Of a stretch of DNA of 64,000 nt, positions 17,332 through 26,708 are shown piece by piece (the first letter of the stretch is position 1; the number at the start of each line of letters is the position of its first letter). Source of the DNA: Luteococcus sp052116585 (GTDB taxonomy: Bacteria; Actinomycetota; Actinomycetes; Propionibacteriales; Propionibacteriaceae); contig NZ_JBQKKT010000013.1 in the NCBI RefSeq assembly GCF_052116585.1, forward strand, positions 1 to 64,000. Direction: 5' to 3'. A program made the translations under genes and the position numbers. Under the pieces are notes generated by a model. It was not told the DNA's origin, ran no database searches, and saw only the letters and a list, made by a program, of their open reading frames with translations.

Positions 17332-18513
17332 GTGTCGACGATCCTGCGCCGAGAGCCACCGCAGCATGCCACTCCCGGCTCCCTGGAGGCCTGGTGGGTG
17401 GCGCGGATGTGGCTGCTGAGCCGTGGCCTGTTGCTGCTGGTGGCCCTGTTGGTGATGGTCACCCAGAACCGTTCAGGGCATGACCTGCTGAGTGCCTGGG
17501 ATGTCGCGCATTTCGAGGCCATCGCCACGGTGGGCTATGCGAACCCCATCGACCGTGCCTTCTTCCCGGGTCTGCCGCTGCTGTTGCGGCTGGCTGACAC
17601 CTTCGCCATTCCGATGGGCCTGGCGGGCGTCGGCATTGCGGCGGTCGGGTCGGCGCTGGCGGCCTGGGCGCTGCTGAGGTTGGGTGGTCCAGTGGCGGCC
17701 AGCCTGTGGCTCTTCGCCCCGACGACGGTCTTCACCTCCATCGCCTACACCGAGGCGCCCTTCTGCGCAGCGGCCTTCTGGGCTTGGGAACGCGGCACGC
17801 GAGGCAAGTGGGGTCAGGCTGCGGTGCTGGCCGGGGTGGCCTGCGCCTTCCGCGTCTCCGGGCTCTTCCTGATTGGTGGCCTGGGCCTGCTGGCCCTCAC
17901 CCAGGTTTCCCGCAGCTGGCGGCAACGGCTGCTGGACGTCGTCCTCGTCGCCTGCGCCGCCGTCGTGCTGTTCGCCTACATTGCCTACCTGCACCACCTG
18001 ACCGGATCGTGGAATGCTTGGTTCGAGGCGCAGCAGTCCGGCTGGAACCGCGGTTTCACCAATCCCGTCGACGCCCTGCGCCACACCCTGGACGCCGCTC
18101 GGCCGGAGAAGTGGCCGGACCGGCCGATGGTGGGTTGGGTCTTCGCCCTCGAGGTGGTCTCGATGCTGGTGGGCACCGTCACCGCGGCGGTCCTGTTGTG
18201 GCGCAGGAGCTGGGCCCAGGCCGGTTTCGTGGGGGTCCAGGTCTTCGCCTTCGCCACCAGCTACTGGTTCATGAGCGTCAATCGCGCCGTGCTGCTGTGG
18301 TTCCCGATCTGGCTGCTGATGGGGCTGCTGGCCAGCCACGGCTGGCCCGGATCCTGGACCACCCGGCCCGTCGACGATCCCGGCCGCACTCCTGGATGGC
18401 CGTCGTGGAGTGTGCCCGCCGCACGGATTGGGGTGGTGCTGTTCGCTCTGGCGAGCGTCGTCGCCATGCTCTGGTGGGCGTGGCTCTACTTCACCGGCGC
18501 CTGGGCGAGCTGA
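17332..18513 (+). CDS. Membrane mannosyltransferase, PIG-V/Gpi18-like
   Basis: A 393-aa polytopic protein with about nine hydrophobic helices. SAWDVAHFEAIATVGY near the N-terminus matches the WDxxHF/Y first-loop signature of GPI mannosyltransferase II-like GT-C enzymes; FFPGLPLLLR and YTEAPFCAAAFWAWERG are typical following elements. The Asp in WDVAHF would be catalytic. GTG at 17332 is chosen because GAGAGG lies just upstream. It follows the GT87-like gene by 21 bases, so both may decorate the same lipid-linked glycan. It is followed at once by a 27-bp tandem duplication. Confidence 0.8.
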   Translation: MSTILRREPPQHATPGSLEAWWVARMWLLSRGLLLLVALLVMVTQNRSGHDLLSAWDVAHFEAIATVGYANPIDRAFFPGLPLLLRLADTFAIPMGLAGVGIAAVGSALAAWALLRLGGPVAASLWLFAPTTVFTSIAYTEAPFCAAAFWAWERGTRGKWGQAAVLAGVACAFRVSGLFLIGGLGLLALTQVSRSWRQRLLDVVLVACAAVVLFAYIAYLHHLTGSWNAWFEAQQSGWNRGFTNPVDALRHTLDAARPEKWPDRPMVGWVFALEVVSMLVGTVTAAVLLWRRSWAQAGFVGVQVFAFATSYWFMSVNRAVLLWFPIWLLMGLLASHGWPGSWTTRPVDDPGRTPGWPSWSVPAARIGVVLFALASVVAMLWWAWLYFTGAWAS

Positions 18514-18516
18514 CGG

Positions 18517-18570
18517 GGCCAACCCCGGAGGGGATCACTTGTAGGCCAACCCCGGAGGGGATCACTTGTA
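18517..18570. repeat. Perfect 27-bp tandem duplication
   Basis: Two identical 27-bp units (18517-18543, 18544-18570) start GGCCAACCCCGGAGGGG and end CACTTGTA. Each contains CCCC-GGA-GGGG, a tiny hairpin, and a GGAGGGG Shine-Dalgarno-like run, though too far from the next ATG (18581) to act as its ribosome site. It starts 3 bases after the preceding stop codon. Confidence 0.95.
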
Positions 18571-18580
18571 GGGTGGTGCA

Positions 18581-19936
18581 ATGGCCACCCCGTCTGCGCA
18601 GTTCACCGCGCCCGGGCCGCGCCATGTCATGCCGCGCCATGTCATCCAGTCCCTGTGCGCCTGGGGGCTCGTCCCCCTGTTGGCCACGCTCACCCTGTTC
18701 GATCTGCGACGTGACATCCACGGTGAGCACGGGGTGCTGAGTCTGGAACTGTTGCTGTACGGCGCCATCACCTGTCTGACGCTGCCCATCCTGTGGCGTC
18801 GCCGACATGATGTCAACGGCCCCGCCCGGGTGCTGTTGGCCAGCTTCGCCCTGTTCATTGCCTGGGGGCTTGGCACCATTGTGCGGCCGTGGACCGACGC
18901 AGCGTGGGCCCTCCACGTGGAGCCCCGCTATCGCGCCGTCCCGCTGCTGCAGGCCGCCTTGGTCTGTTCCGCCGCTTGGGGTCTCGTCCTGGCCATGGGG
19001 CGAAGACGCAGCATCGAGGCCCTGTGGTGGGGCGCAGTGTCCATCATCGTGTGCACTCCCTTCGCCTGGTGGCGCGCCGTGCGCAATGGTGAGGTGCACC
19101 GTCTTTCGACGGCCATGGGTGGGGCTGCGGTCATCCACGTCGGGCTGCTGTTGTGTGCGGGCATCTTCCTCGACGCGATGGTGAACGGACGTCGACGGAT
19201 GGCCAGCGCCGTCCTCGCGACTGTCTCGGTGGCCTTGGCTGTGGCGTCGGGCTCGCGGGCCGGGCTGTTGACCCTGGGCCTGGCCGTCGCCCTCCTGGTG
19301 CTCTGGTCCGCGCGTGCGGGTGATGCCCGCAGGGTGCTGGTCGGCTCGGGTGGTCTGGCGGTCCTCCTGGTACTGGTCAGTCAAGTGGTGCCCACCTCAC
19401 GGCGGCTGTTCAGCCTGATGGATGAGCGGCGCTGGGAGAACATCGTGGCGTCCAGTCGGATCCTGCGCTCCGGTTTTTCAGAGGTGGTCATCGGCGTGGG
19501 GGCAGGCCGGGTGTGGCCGTGGCTTGCCTTCGAGACGGGGCGGCTGCACAAGAACTGGCTGGGTCAGCGGTCCACCTCCGTGGGGCACCTGCTGACCAAT
19601 CCGCACTCGATCTTCCTGTCGGCCATCGTGGAGTTGGGCCTGGTGGGCCTGATCCTGCTCGTCGTCATGTTCGTCACGCTGGTGCTGACCGTGGTGCGTG
19701 GCTGGCAGCAGGCCGGCCGTGTCTCCCAGATGCCTCGCATCGTGTTGGTGGCCACCATCTTGTCCTTCTTCCTGGACACCTACCTGATCAAGAACTTCGC
19801 GGTGAGCTTCCTGTGGTGGTTGGTGCTCGCGACCCATCTGGGCACGTCTGACCCGGAGGGACCGTCGTCGACGGGCCGGCGATCGGTCTTGGGTGACGAG
19901 GAGGAGCCGGCGCCGCAGTCACCGTCACGCCCCTGA
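18581..19936 (+). CDS. O-antigen ligase/polymerase-like membrane protein (Wzy/WaaL) 1
   Basis: A 451-aa polytopic protein of the Wzy_C/O-antigen ligase type, expected to polymerise or transfer undecaprenyl-linked glycan on the outer face. About eleven hydrophobic segments surround a large loop (about residues 285-340). TNPHSIFLSAIVELGLVGL carries the PHS(x)nE/G signature of the family, and ASGSRAGLLTLGLAV supplies the SRAG arginine. It is clearly related to the next such gene at 21359: FDLRR near the N-terminus and DTYL(I/L)KNF(A/G)VSF near the C-terminus occur in both. It opens the polysaccharide locus. Confidence 0.83.
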   Translation: MATPSAQFTAPGPRHVMPRHVIQSLCAWGLVPLLATLTLFDLRRDIHGEHGVLSLELLLYGAITCLTLPILWRRRHDVNGPARVLLASFALFIAWGLGTIVRPWTDAAWALHVEPRYRAVPLLQAALVCSAAWGLVLAMGRRRSIEALWWGAVSIIVCTPFAWWRAVRNGEVHRLSTAMGGAAVIHVGLLLCAGIFLDAMVNGRRRMASAVLATVSVALAVASGSRAGLLTLGLAVALLVLWSARAGDARRVLVGSGGLAVLLVLVSQVVPTSRRLFSLMDERRWENIVASSRILRSGFSEVVIGVGAGRVWPWLAFETGRLHKNWLGQRSTSVGHLLTNPHSIFLSAIVELGLVGLILLVVMFVTLVLTVVRGWQQAGRVSQMPRIVLVATILSFFLDTYLIKNFAVSFLWWLVLATHLGTSDPEGPSSTGRRSVLGDEEEPAPQSPSRP

Positions 19937-19962
19937 GTTCGAGGCCCCCTGCTGACCGCCGG

Positions 19963-21276
19963 TCAGTCCCGGTCCCGCTCGCCGACATCGCCGTCGTACT
20001 GCTTGGCCACCAGCAGCGCCAACAACAGGAAGATCACCAGCAGTCCTGCCATGCCCCACGAGACATAGCTCATGGTTTGCAGTACGGAGCTGTGGTAGCG
20101 CCAGATCAGACCCAACGGCACCGCCATGTAGAAGCAGGCGAAGATGAACATGACGCCCTGGCGACGCACCGCGACGAACAGATTGCTGATCGGCGAGGTT
20201 GCGAAGTTCATGTACAGCCACGGCACGAGTGTCTGGGCGATCTGGCCAGCCAGGCCCCATCGGGAGCCCAGGAAGAAGGGGAAGATCCACGGGGAGAGCA
20301 GCCAGATCAGACCGAAGGGGATGATGCCGATCGCCAGCGAGCGCACCATCGTCGAGCGGACCAGCTGGAACATCCGTCCTCGCTCAGTGGTGCTCAGCTT
20401 CTGGTAGAAGACCTGCCCCAAGGCACCGTTCACGAGTCCAATGGGGGCCTGCAGCAGCCGCCAGGCTATGGCGAACTGGCCGAAGACCGCCGAGCTGAAG
20501 ACAGCGAACAGCAGTAGGCTGATGCCCTGAAGACGCACCTGGTCCACCACCGCATTCGGGCCGTTCAGCAGCGGCATCTTCTTGTACTCGACGGCCACCT
20601 TGCGGGTGGAGTCGCCCGCTTGGGGGGCGGTCTCCTTGTGAGTGAGGCGCCACAGGTTCAGTGCGCTGAACCACTGGCCCACCACGCTGCCCAGCACCAG
20701 GCCCAGCACACCCATGCCGGCCACGCCGGCGCCCAGCTGGGTGGTCACCGTACTGGCCTGAAGGCCCATCCGGTTGCGGGCCATCTCCTTGTAGCGGGTG
20801 CGACGGTTGAGCCAGTACTGCCGGCTGGAGATCTGCGTCATGGCCAGCACCAGCAGACCGACGAAGGGCAGGTAGGGCGCCACTTCCGGGCGACGCAACA
20901 GGTTGGCGATCGGCGTCGCCCAGATCGTCATCACCAGGCACACGGCCAGCGAGACGGCCAGGGCCAGGCGGGTGGACAACCGCACCAGCGCCCGGGCGTC
21001 GGAGTCCTCCCGGGGCATCACGACGGCCATGTCATAGCGCAGGGCACCAATGGTCATGATTCCGGTGGCCAGGGAGAAGATGATCGAGTAGGCGCCGTAT
21101 TCGTGGTCCGTGTACAGACGGCCGATGAAGGGGCTGGCGGCGATCAGCAGCAGCTGCGATCCGGCGGTTCCCGTCATCAAGGTCAGCACGTGCCGCAGGA
21201 AGGTGCTGCTGCGCAGCTTCGCCAGACGTCCTGACGCGCTGGCTGGAGTGGTCTCCCCGGCAGGGTTCTGGGTCAA
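19963..21276 (-). CDS. Wzx-type polysaccharide flippase
   Basis: A 437-aa polytopic MOP-superfamily transporter that would flip undecaprenyl-linked repeat units outward. About twelve to fourteen hydrophobic segments start at HVLTLMTGTAGSQLLLIAAS; ALRYDMAVVMPREDSDA matches the charged loop after the third helix in Wzx/RfbX-like proteins. I chose TTG at 21276 because AGGAGC precedes it by 5 bases; the longer frame up to 21360 would overlap the divergent neighbour and lacks a ribosome site. It lies between two Wzy-like genes on the other strand, fitting a Wzx/Wzy assembly system. Confidence 0.83.
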   Translation of the reverse strand: MTQNPAGETTPASASGRLAKLRSSTFLRHVLTLMTGTAGSQLLLIAASPFIGRLYTDHEYGAYSIIFSLATGIMTIGALRYDMAVVMPREDSDARALVRLSTRLALAVSLAVCLVMTIWATPIANLLRRPEVAPYLPFVGLLVLAMTQISSRQYWLNRRTRYKEMARNRMGLQASTVTTQLGAGVAGMGVLGLVLGSVVGQWFSALNLWRLTHKETAPQAGDSTRKVAVEYKKMPLLNGPNAVVDQVRLQGISLLLFAVFSSAVFGQFAIAWRLLQAPIGLVNGALGQVFYQKLSTTERGRMFQLVRSTMVRSLAIGIIPFGLIWLLSPWIFPFFLGSRWGLAGQIAQTLVPWLYMNFATSPISNLFVAVRRQGVMFIFACFYMAVPLGLIWRYHSSVLQTMSYVSWGMAGLLVIFLLLALLVAKQYDGDVGERDRD

Positions 21277-21358
21277 CGTGTGCTCCTGGGTCGTGGTGGC
21301 GGACCACGCGACGCGCCGCGCCGGGTCTCGACAGAGTGGCAGCCTACACTTGCCCATC

Positions 21359-22591
21359 ATGGGAACAGCTGGCCTGGACAGGATCCGTGGATCATTGGGG
21401 TGGCTGCTGCTGCCGATCGTGGCGGTTATGGAGTTCTTCGACCTGCGTCGCGGTCTTGACGGGCAACCCGCTCTGGTCAGCGCCTACCTGGTGGGTTTCT
21501 GCCTGCTGACGCTGCTCTGTCTTCCCTGGCTCCCAGGACACCTGCGCCGGATGCGCGCCGAGGTCCGATGGATGGTGGTGGCCTTCCTGGTGATGATGGG
21601 CTGGGCGCTGGCGACGGCACTCGTACTCGAACCCCCCGTCGCGCAGCGGATCCAGGTGAGCCGCGGCGTGCTGGTGGTACCGGTGCTCACTGCCGTGCTG
21701 ACCATGCTGGCCGCACTGTCCTTCTCAGCCGTCATCCGTCGTGTCCACCTGTGGTCCACCGGCTGGGTGGTTCTGGTCTGTTCGGTGGCCAACTGGCCGC
21801 GCGCGGTGCGGGTGCACAACTCGTCGCGGATCTCCACGGGGATGGGTGGAGCCGCCATCTATCACGTGGTGCTGCTGACCACCTTGGCGATCTTCCTGGG
21901 CTGCGCCGTGGCGGGCTACCGCAGGGTGGCCAGCACCTGCGGTGCGGCGGTGGCTGCGCTGCTCATCGTCGCGGTCGGTTCCCGGGCCGGGCTCGGCTGC
22001 CTGGTGCTCTTTGCGGCGCTGCTGGCCGTCTGGGCCCTGCAGCAGGGGCTGGGGAAGTGGGTGGGCCGCGTGGCGGTGGTGGCCGCCGCGGTGCTCGGGC
22101 TGCTCGTCGCGTTCGTCCCGTGGCTGCAGCGGTTGATGCTCCTGTCGGAACCGCGTCGCCAACAGAACCTCACGCTGGCGCTGGAGGTGTGGCGGGAGTC
22201 CGCACACAATGTGGTGCTGGGCGTCGGATCGGGCCAGCTGTGGCCGTGGTACGCCCTGGACATCAAGATGATCCCCGCCCCGGGTGGCCTGATGATCAAG
22301 ACACAGTGGGGTCTGGTGCTGAACAGCCCTCACTCCACCTATCTGGCTGTGTTGGTGGAACTGGGGCTGGTGGGATTCGCCGTCCTGTTGGCCTTCCTGG
22401 CGATGCTGGTGGTCACCATGCTGCGGCTGTGGAAGGGCGGCAGCGCCCTGGCGCTAATGACGGCCATGGCACTGGTGGCGAGTCTGGGGGCCTTCCTCTT
22501 CGACACCTACCTGCTCAAGAACTTCGGGGTCAGCTTCTGGTGGTGGCTGGTGCTCTTCGCCGCGGTGGCAAGCCCGGCAGAGAGCGCGTAA
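21359..22591 (+). CDS. O-antigen ligase/polymerase-like membrane protein (Wzy/WaaL) 2
   Basis: A 410-aa paralogue of the protein at 18581. Both share FFDLRR/FDLRR, VGSRAGLG/SGSRAGLL, LNSPHSTYLAVLVELGLVG and DTYLLKNFGVSF. About ten hydrophobic segments flank a periplasmic loop (about residues 260-320). ATG at 21359 has no good ribosome site, but TACACT at 21345-21350 lies 9 bases upstream, so the transcript could be nearly leaderless. The gene is divergent from the flippase and converges on the chain-length regulator 10 bases away. One of the two paralogues may polymerise and the other ligate the glycan to its anchor; the sequence does not say which. Confidence 0.82.
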   Translation: MGTAGLDRIRGSLGWLLLPIVAVMEFFDLRRGLDGQPALVSAYLVGFCLLTLLCLPWLPGHLRRMRAEVRWMVVAFLVMMGWALATALVLEPPVAQRIQVSRGVLVVPVLTAVLTMLAALSFSAVIRRVHLWSTGWVVLVCSVANWPRAVRVHNSSRISTGMGGAAIYHVVLLTTLAIFLGCAVAGYRRVASTCGAAVAALLIVAVGSRAGLGCLVLFAALLAVWALQQGLGKWVGRVAVVAAAVLGLLVAFVPWLQRLMLLSEPRRQQNLTLALEVWRESAHNVVLGVGSGQLWPWYALDIKMIPAPGGLMIKTQWGLVLNSPHSTYLAVLVELGLVGFAVLLAFLAMLVVTMLRLWKGGSALALMTAMALVASLGAFLFDTYLLKNFGVSFWWWLVLFAAVASPAESA

Positions 22592-22601
22592 CCCCCCCTG
22601 A

Positions 22602-23840
22602 TCAGCCCTTCGTCGGCCGGGCCAGTACGAGGCCCAACAGGCGAGCGTCCACCGATTCCAGCACGCCGACGGCTTCTCGCACGGCATCCTCGGAGGTCCT
22701 GCCGGTCCCGACCACCAGCACGGTGCCGGCACTGGCCGACGCGCTGAGGGCGCCGTCGCTGTGGTCCACGAGCGAGCCACCGTTTACCAGGACCACATCG
22801 TGATCCCGGGCCAGGGCATCCACCAGCTCACCGAGGCGAGCAGAAGCCAGCAGCTCGGCCGGGTTGGGTGCCTGGCCCCCGGCCGGAACCACGGTCAGGC
22901 CGTCGCGCTGGTGGATCGCCGAGGTCGGATCCACCTGGCCGGAGAGCAGCTCGGACAGCCCGGCACCCTCAACGCCCAGGGCCCGGCCGATCTCGGGCCG
23001 GCGCAGGTTCGCGTCGACGACGGCCACCCGCCCCGGCTTGTCCGCGGCGAGGCGACGTGCCACGCCAGCCACGGCGGCGGAGCAGTCCTCCTTGGCGGTG
23101 GCGGTGCTGAACTGGATGCGCGCGGGCCGTCCGGCGTCGAGGTAGTTGATGGACCGGGCCAGGGCTGCCGTGTCCTCGTCGCTGCGCAGCGTCGCGATGA
23201 CGGAACTGTCGGTCACCTCAGCCAGGTCGTCCACGGTGTGTACCCGGTTGTTGAACAGGATCTTGAAGACCAGGTAGGCCAGCATCGCCATCAGGCCCGC
23301 GATCGCGCCCTTCGCCAGCGACGCCACCGGGCTGCTCGCCGTGCCCGGGGTGGGCAGCGTGTTGACCTGCTGCTTCGTGATGTCAACCCGCGGGGCCTTG
23401 CCGACGGTGTCGGTGTAGTCCGCCACCACCTGGTCCAGGATCTTGCCGGCCTCGGTGACCACCTGCATGGCCTCCTGCTCGTCGGCGCTGATGTAGGACA
23501 TCCGCATCGTGAGATTCTGCCGCGGCGGAACCACCAACAGGCCCGCCTCCAAGGTCGCCGGATCCATGTCCAGCTTCTCGCTGAGGGGCTGCAGCACCAG
23601 CGGTGAGGTCACCATGGCCGAATAGCTGCTGGCCTGGGTCGTCGCATAGTTCGTCGCGACGCTCGGGTCCGGGATCTCGTCCTGCCCGGCCACCTGGAAG
23701 AGCAGGGTGTTGGTGGCCGTGTAGGTCTGGGTGGCCATCGCGAAACTCGCGATCGCTGCCAGGAGCCCCACCACCGCGCCAATCACCAGGGAGGGGAGCC
23801 ACGAACGTCGGACTGCGTTGACCATGCGGCTCAGCTTCAT
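22602..23840 (-). CDS. Wzz/CapA-type chain-length regulator with degenerate kinase domain
   Basis: A 412-aa membrane protein fusing a Wzz domain (membrane helices about 16-36 and 178-196, extracytoplasmic region between) to a BY-kinase-like P-loop domain. The ATPase motifs are broken: the Walker A position reads STATAKEDCSAA (245-256), lacking the Gly-Lys; the Walker A' position reads VAVVDANLRRP, partly kept; and Walker B reads VVLVNGG, with Asn for the catalytic Asp. No C-terminal tyrosine cluster is present. It should therefore regulate polymer length as a scaffold, not by autophosphorylation. It converges on the Wzy-like gene and is divergent from a glycosyltransferase. A partner kinase or phosphatase is not seen nearby. 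Confidence 0.83.
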   Translation of the reverse strand: MKLSRMVNAVRRSWLPSLVIGAVVGLLAAIASFAMATQTYTATNTLLFQVAGQDEIPDPSVATNYATTQASSYSAMVTSPLVLQPLSEKLDMDPATLEAGLLVVPPRQNLTMRMSYISADEQEAMQVVTEAGKILDQVVADYTDTVGKAPRVDITKQQVNTLPTPGTASSPVASLAKGAIAGLMAMLAYLVFKILFNNRVHTVDDLAEVTDSSVIATLRSDEDTAALARSINYLDAGRPARIQFSTATAKEDCSAAVAGVARRLAADKPGRVAVVDANLRRPEIGRALGVEGAGLSELLSGQVDPTSAIHQRDGLTVVPAGGQAPNPAELLASARLGELVDALARDHDVVLVNGGSLVDHSDGALSASASAGTVLVVGTGRTSEDAVREAVGVLESVDARLLGLVLARPTKG

Positions 23841-24004
23841 GCGGCACCTTCTGGGAGTGGGGCAGTTGGGAGTGGGTCATGGGTGGCGGCAGGGCCTCGT
23901 GGACCGACCCGCCACCGATGGTCCTTGTAGAATAGTCGCTGTTGGGCACCACCATCGCGAAGGGCGCAGCGCGGGCCTGCGGTCTGCGGGAAGGGTTGGC
24001 AACT

Positions 24005-25249
24005 GTGGAGCGTCGCGTCGTCTGGCTCACGTCGGGCTATCCGCATGGCAGGGGAGAACAGTTCATCACCGACGAGCTCGCGGCGTGGGCACGTTCCGGG
24101 GCGGAGGTCATCCTGCTGCCCGTGGACGCCCGGGGCCCGGCCCGCCCACTGCCCGAGAACTTCACCGTGGACGACTCGCTCTCCCGGGCCTGGGCATCGC
24201 GCGCGCGTCTCGCCCGTTCCATGGCGCAGGCACTCGTCGACCCGTGGTTCCGCCGCGAAGTGGCAGACCTGGCCCGGCGCGGTCAGCTCAGTCGGGCCCG
24301 AGCGCTGCGCGCTCAGCGGGCCGTGGCCCAGGCCCTCATCGTGGCCGACGTGGTGGGGAGCCTGTCCCGTCGGGTGGGCGGCGTGGACGTGCTCTACACC
24401 TACTGGCTCAAGGCGCTGACCTGCGGCGGGCTGCGCGCCCGGGAACAGGGAGCCGTCCGCCGCGTCGTCTCCCGGGCCCACGGGACCGATCTCTACGAAG
24501 AGGCCCGCCCGGCCACGTACAATCCCTTGATCCGCACCGTCGGCGTACAGCTGGATGCCCTCTACCCGATCAGCGAGCAGGGCAGCGAGTACGTGGTGCA
24601 GCGCTACGGCTTTGACGTTGACCGGGTGCGGACTGCCCGCCTCGGCGTGGTGCTGCCGCCCCCGGAGCGGATTGCGCCCCCCGGCATCGGGGACCAGGTG
24701 CGGCTGGTGAGCATCAGTTCCCTCACCCCCCTGAAGCGGATGGACCTGCTGGTGGACGCGTTGGCCGAGCTCGCCGTGCTGCAGCCGCAGTGGCGGATCT
24801 CGTGGCGCCACTATGGCGACGGGCCACTGCGCGATCAGCTGCAGCAGCGGATCGACGAGCGGCTGCGTCCCGCCGGGGTGCAGCATGAGTGGTGCGGTCA
24901 GCTCCCGCACGACGAGCTGCTGGCCGAGCTCTCCCAGCCCGCGGACCTGATGGTCAACACCAGCTCATCGGAGGGTGTGCCGGTCTCGGTGATGGAGGCC
25001 GCCGCCCGGGGGATCCCCTGTGTCGCCACCGACGTGGGCGCTACCCGTGAGGTGGTGCTCGAGGACTCCGGTTTCCTGGTTCCCGCCGATGTGACGGCCA
25101 CGGCCCTGGCCCAGCGCCTGTCCGACGTGCTCCCGGTGGCCCGTTCTGAGGAGCGGCGCAGCGCCGTGCGCGAGCTCGTGGCCCAGCGCTTCGACAGCGG
25201 CCGCAATCATGCCGACTTCGTCGCGGATGTCCTGCGGATGGCCCAGTGA
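24005..25249 (+). CDS. GT4-family glycosyltransferase
   Basis: A 414-aa cytosolic, GT-B-fold transferase adding one sugar to the lipid-linked repeat unit. The N-terminus WLTSGYPHGRGEQF is the usual GT4 opening; the donor half has SISSLTPLKRMDLLVDAL and SEGVPVSVMEAAARGIP, the EX7E nucleotide-sugar site, followed by ATDVGATREVV. GTG at 24005 is preferred because GGAAGGG lies 10-16 bases upstream and the family fold starts there; an ATG at 23942 would add 21 atypical residues. Its stop overlaps the next Wzy-like start by 4 bases. A TAGAAT at 23928 may be its -10. Confidence 0.87.
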   Translation: MERRVVWLTSGYPHGRGEQFITDELAAWARSGAEVILLPVDARGPARPLPENFTVDDSLSRAWASRARLARSMAQALVDPWFRREVADLARRGQLSRARALRAQRAVAQALIVADVVGSLSRRVGGVDVLYTYWLKALTCGGLRAREQGAVRRVVSRAHGTDLYEEARPATYNPLIRTVGVQLDALYPISEQGSEYVVQRYGFDVDRVRTARLGVVLPPPERIAPPGIGDQVRLVSISSLTPLKRMDLLVDALAELAVLQPQWRISWRHYGDGPLRDQLQQRIDERLRPAGVQHEWCGQLPHDELLAELSQPADLMVNTSSSEGVPVSVMEAAARGIPCVATDVGATREVVLEDSGFLVPADVTATALAQRLSDVLPVARSEERRSAVRELVAQRFDSGRNHADFVADVLRMAQ

Positions 25250-26613
25250 GGACGGCACCCGCTCCGCGCTGGCTGGACCTGCTGGCCCGTTTCCTGCTCC
25301 TCGTGCTGCCGACGGCGGCCAGCTTTGGTCCGATCATCCGGATCGGCCCCCTGACCGCCGCGCGGCTGGTCTCGGTGCTGCTGGTGGGATGCGCTGGTCT
25401 GTACGTGTTGCGCGTGCACAAGGCCATCCCTCGCACGGCCCTGGCGGTGCTGGCCCTCCTGTTTGTCTGGGGATCGTGGGGCTTCGCCCGGCTGCAGGAC
25501 CCGTCGGGTGGCCGTGAACTCTTCTCCGTCATGATCGGCCTGGCCACCATCGTGGCGGTGCTGTGCGTGGTGGGGCCGGTGGCCTCCGCGGATCGTGATC
25601 GGGCGCTGGGCTGGTTGCGAAGCATGACCCGCGGATGGCTGCTGGGGTGGTTCGTCGCCTGCCTGCCCGCGTGCTGGGAGATCGCCACCGGACGACACCT
25701 GTGGAACTACCGCGAAGATGCCCCGCTGTGGATCCGGCAGACCGCGGTGGACATTGCCTCCTACATGGTCAACCCCAACTTGTTCGCCTTCTTCCTGGCC
25801 GCGGCCATGGGGATGTTGATGATCTCCTTCTGGCTGGAGCGCGGCTGGCGCAGGTGGCTCGGGGCAGCCTGCGTGCTCGTCAGTCCCGTCATCTGCTGGT
25901 TCACGGGCTCCCGCCTGATCATCCTGGTGGTCCTCATCTACTGGGCGGCCTTCGTGCTCCAGCTCGGAGGCCGGCAGCTCGCCCGGATCGGGGCGGCGGT
26001 AGCGCTGCTCGGCCTGCTCCTGCTCCTGCCTTCCCTCCTGCGGGCCCCCTGGGGAGTACCGACCCCCAATGTCGGATCGAATGCGCAGCGGGCCGCGCTC
26101 TACCGCAATGGCTGGTACATGATCTGGCACAGCGGCGGTCTGGGCATCGGCCCCGGGGGCTTCGAGCAGGAGATCAAGACCGCCCGAGCACCTGTTGACA
26201 CCCTGGGTGGGCCTGCCAACCCGCACTCCATGCTGTTCGAGCTGGCCAGTCAGTACGGCCTCCTGCTCGCCGCCCTCGCCCTGGGGCTGCTGGCCGTCGT
26301 GGTGGTCCGCACCACGCCGGCCGCTGTCCGGAGCTGGCCCGCGAAGTGGGTCTGGGGACTGAACGTGAACACGGCGCTGCTCGCCCTGTTCGTGCTTCCC
26401 GCCGGTTTCGCCAACTCCAGCTGGCTGGACTCGTCGGTCTCCTTCATCCAACTTGCCGGGCTGGCGATGGTCTTCCAGGTGTTGCTGGGACTGCGCGCCC
26501 TTCCCCGGCCGCAGTGGCGCCACGAGACGCCTGCAGGGCTGCTCTCACGGGGCGGGCCACGGCAACTGCTGCGTCGCACCACACGTTCCAAGCAGAGCTC
26601 CCGACATGCCTGA
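25246..26613 (+). CDS. O-antigen ligase/polymerase-like membrane protein (Wzy/WaaL) 3
   Basis: A 455-aa polytopic protein, the third Wzy_C-type in this locus and more distant from the other two. SYMVNPNLFAFFLAAAMG, WFTGSRLIILVV and GPANPHSMLFELASQYGLL give the family pattern (Asn-x-x-a, SR, PHS...E), and a hydrophilic loop with WGVPTPNVGSN lies between. GTG at 25246 overlaps the glycosyltransferase stop. The last 40 residues are basic and cytoplasmic. Coupling to a GT4 gene suggests it polymerises or ligates the glycan that transferase helps to build. Confidence 0.82.
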   Translation: MRTAPAPRWLDLLARFLLLVLPTAASFGPIIRIGPLTAARLVSVLLVGCAGLYVLRVHKAIPRTALAVLALLFVWGSWGFARLQDPSGGRELFSVMIGLATIVAVLCVVGPVASADRDRALGWLRSMTRGWLLGWFVACLPACWEIATGRHLWNYREDAPLWIRQTAVDIASYMVNPNLFAFFLAAAMGMLMISFWLERGWRRWLGAACVLVSPVICWFTGSRLIILVVLIYWAAFVLQLGGRQLARIGAAVALLGLLLLLPSLLRAPWGVPTPNVGSNAQRAALYRNGWYMIWHSGGLGIGPGGFEQEIKTARAPVDTLGGPANPHSMLFELASQYGLLLAALALGLLAVVVVRTTPAAVRSWPAKWVWGLNVNTALLALFVLPAGFANSSWLDSSVSFIQLAGLAMVFQVLLGLRALPRPQWRHETPAGLLSRGGPRQLLRRTTRSKQSSRHA

Positions 26614-26708
26614 GCCCGACGGGAAGACCACCCCTCCTCGTCACAGGTGCCGCGCGGACCACACGACGCGGTAGCCTGTGCAGAGGACCAACAGCCTGCG
26701 GAGGCCTA

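Noticed and set aside
22602..23840. Frameshift or pseudogene in the chain-length regulator
   Set aside because: The frame is intact with normal length and fold; only catalytic residues differ, which suggests functional specialisation rather than decay.
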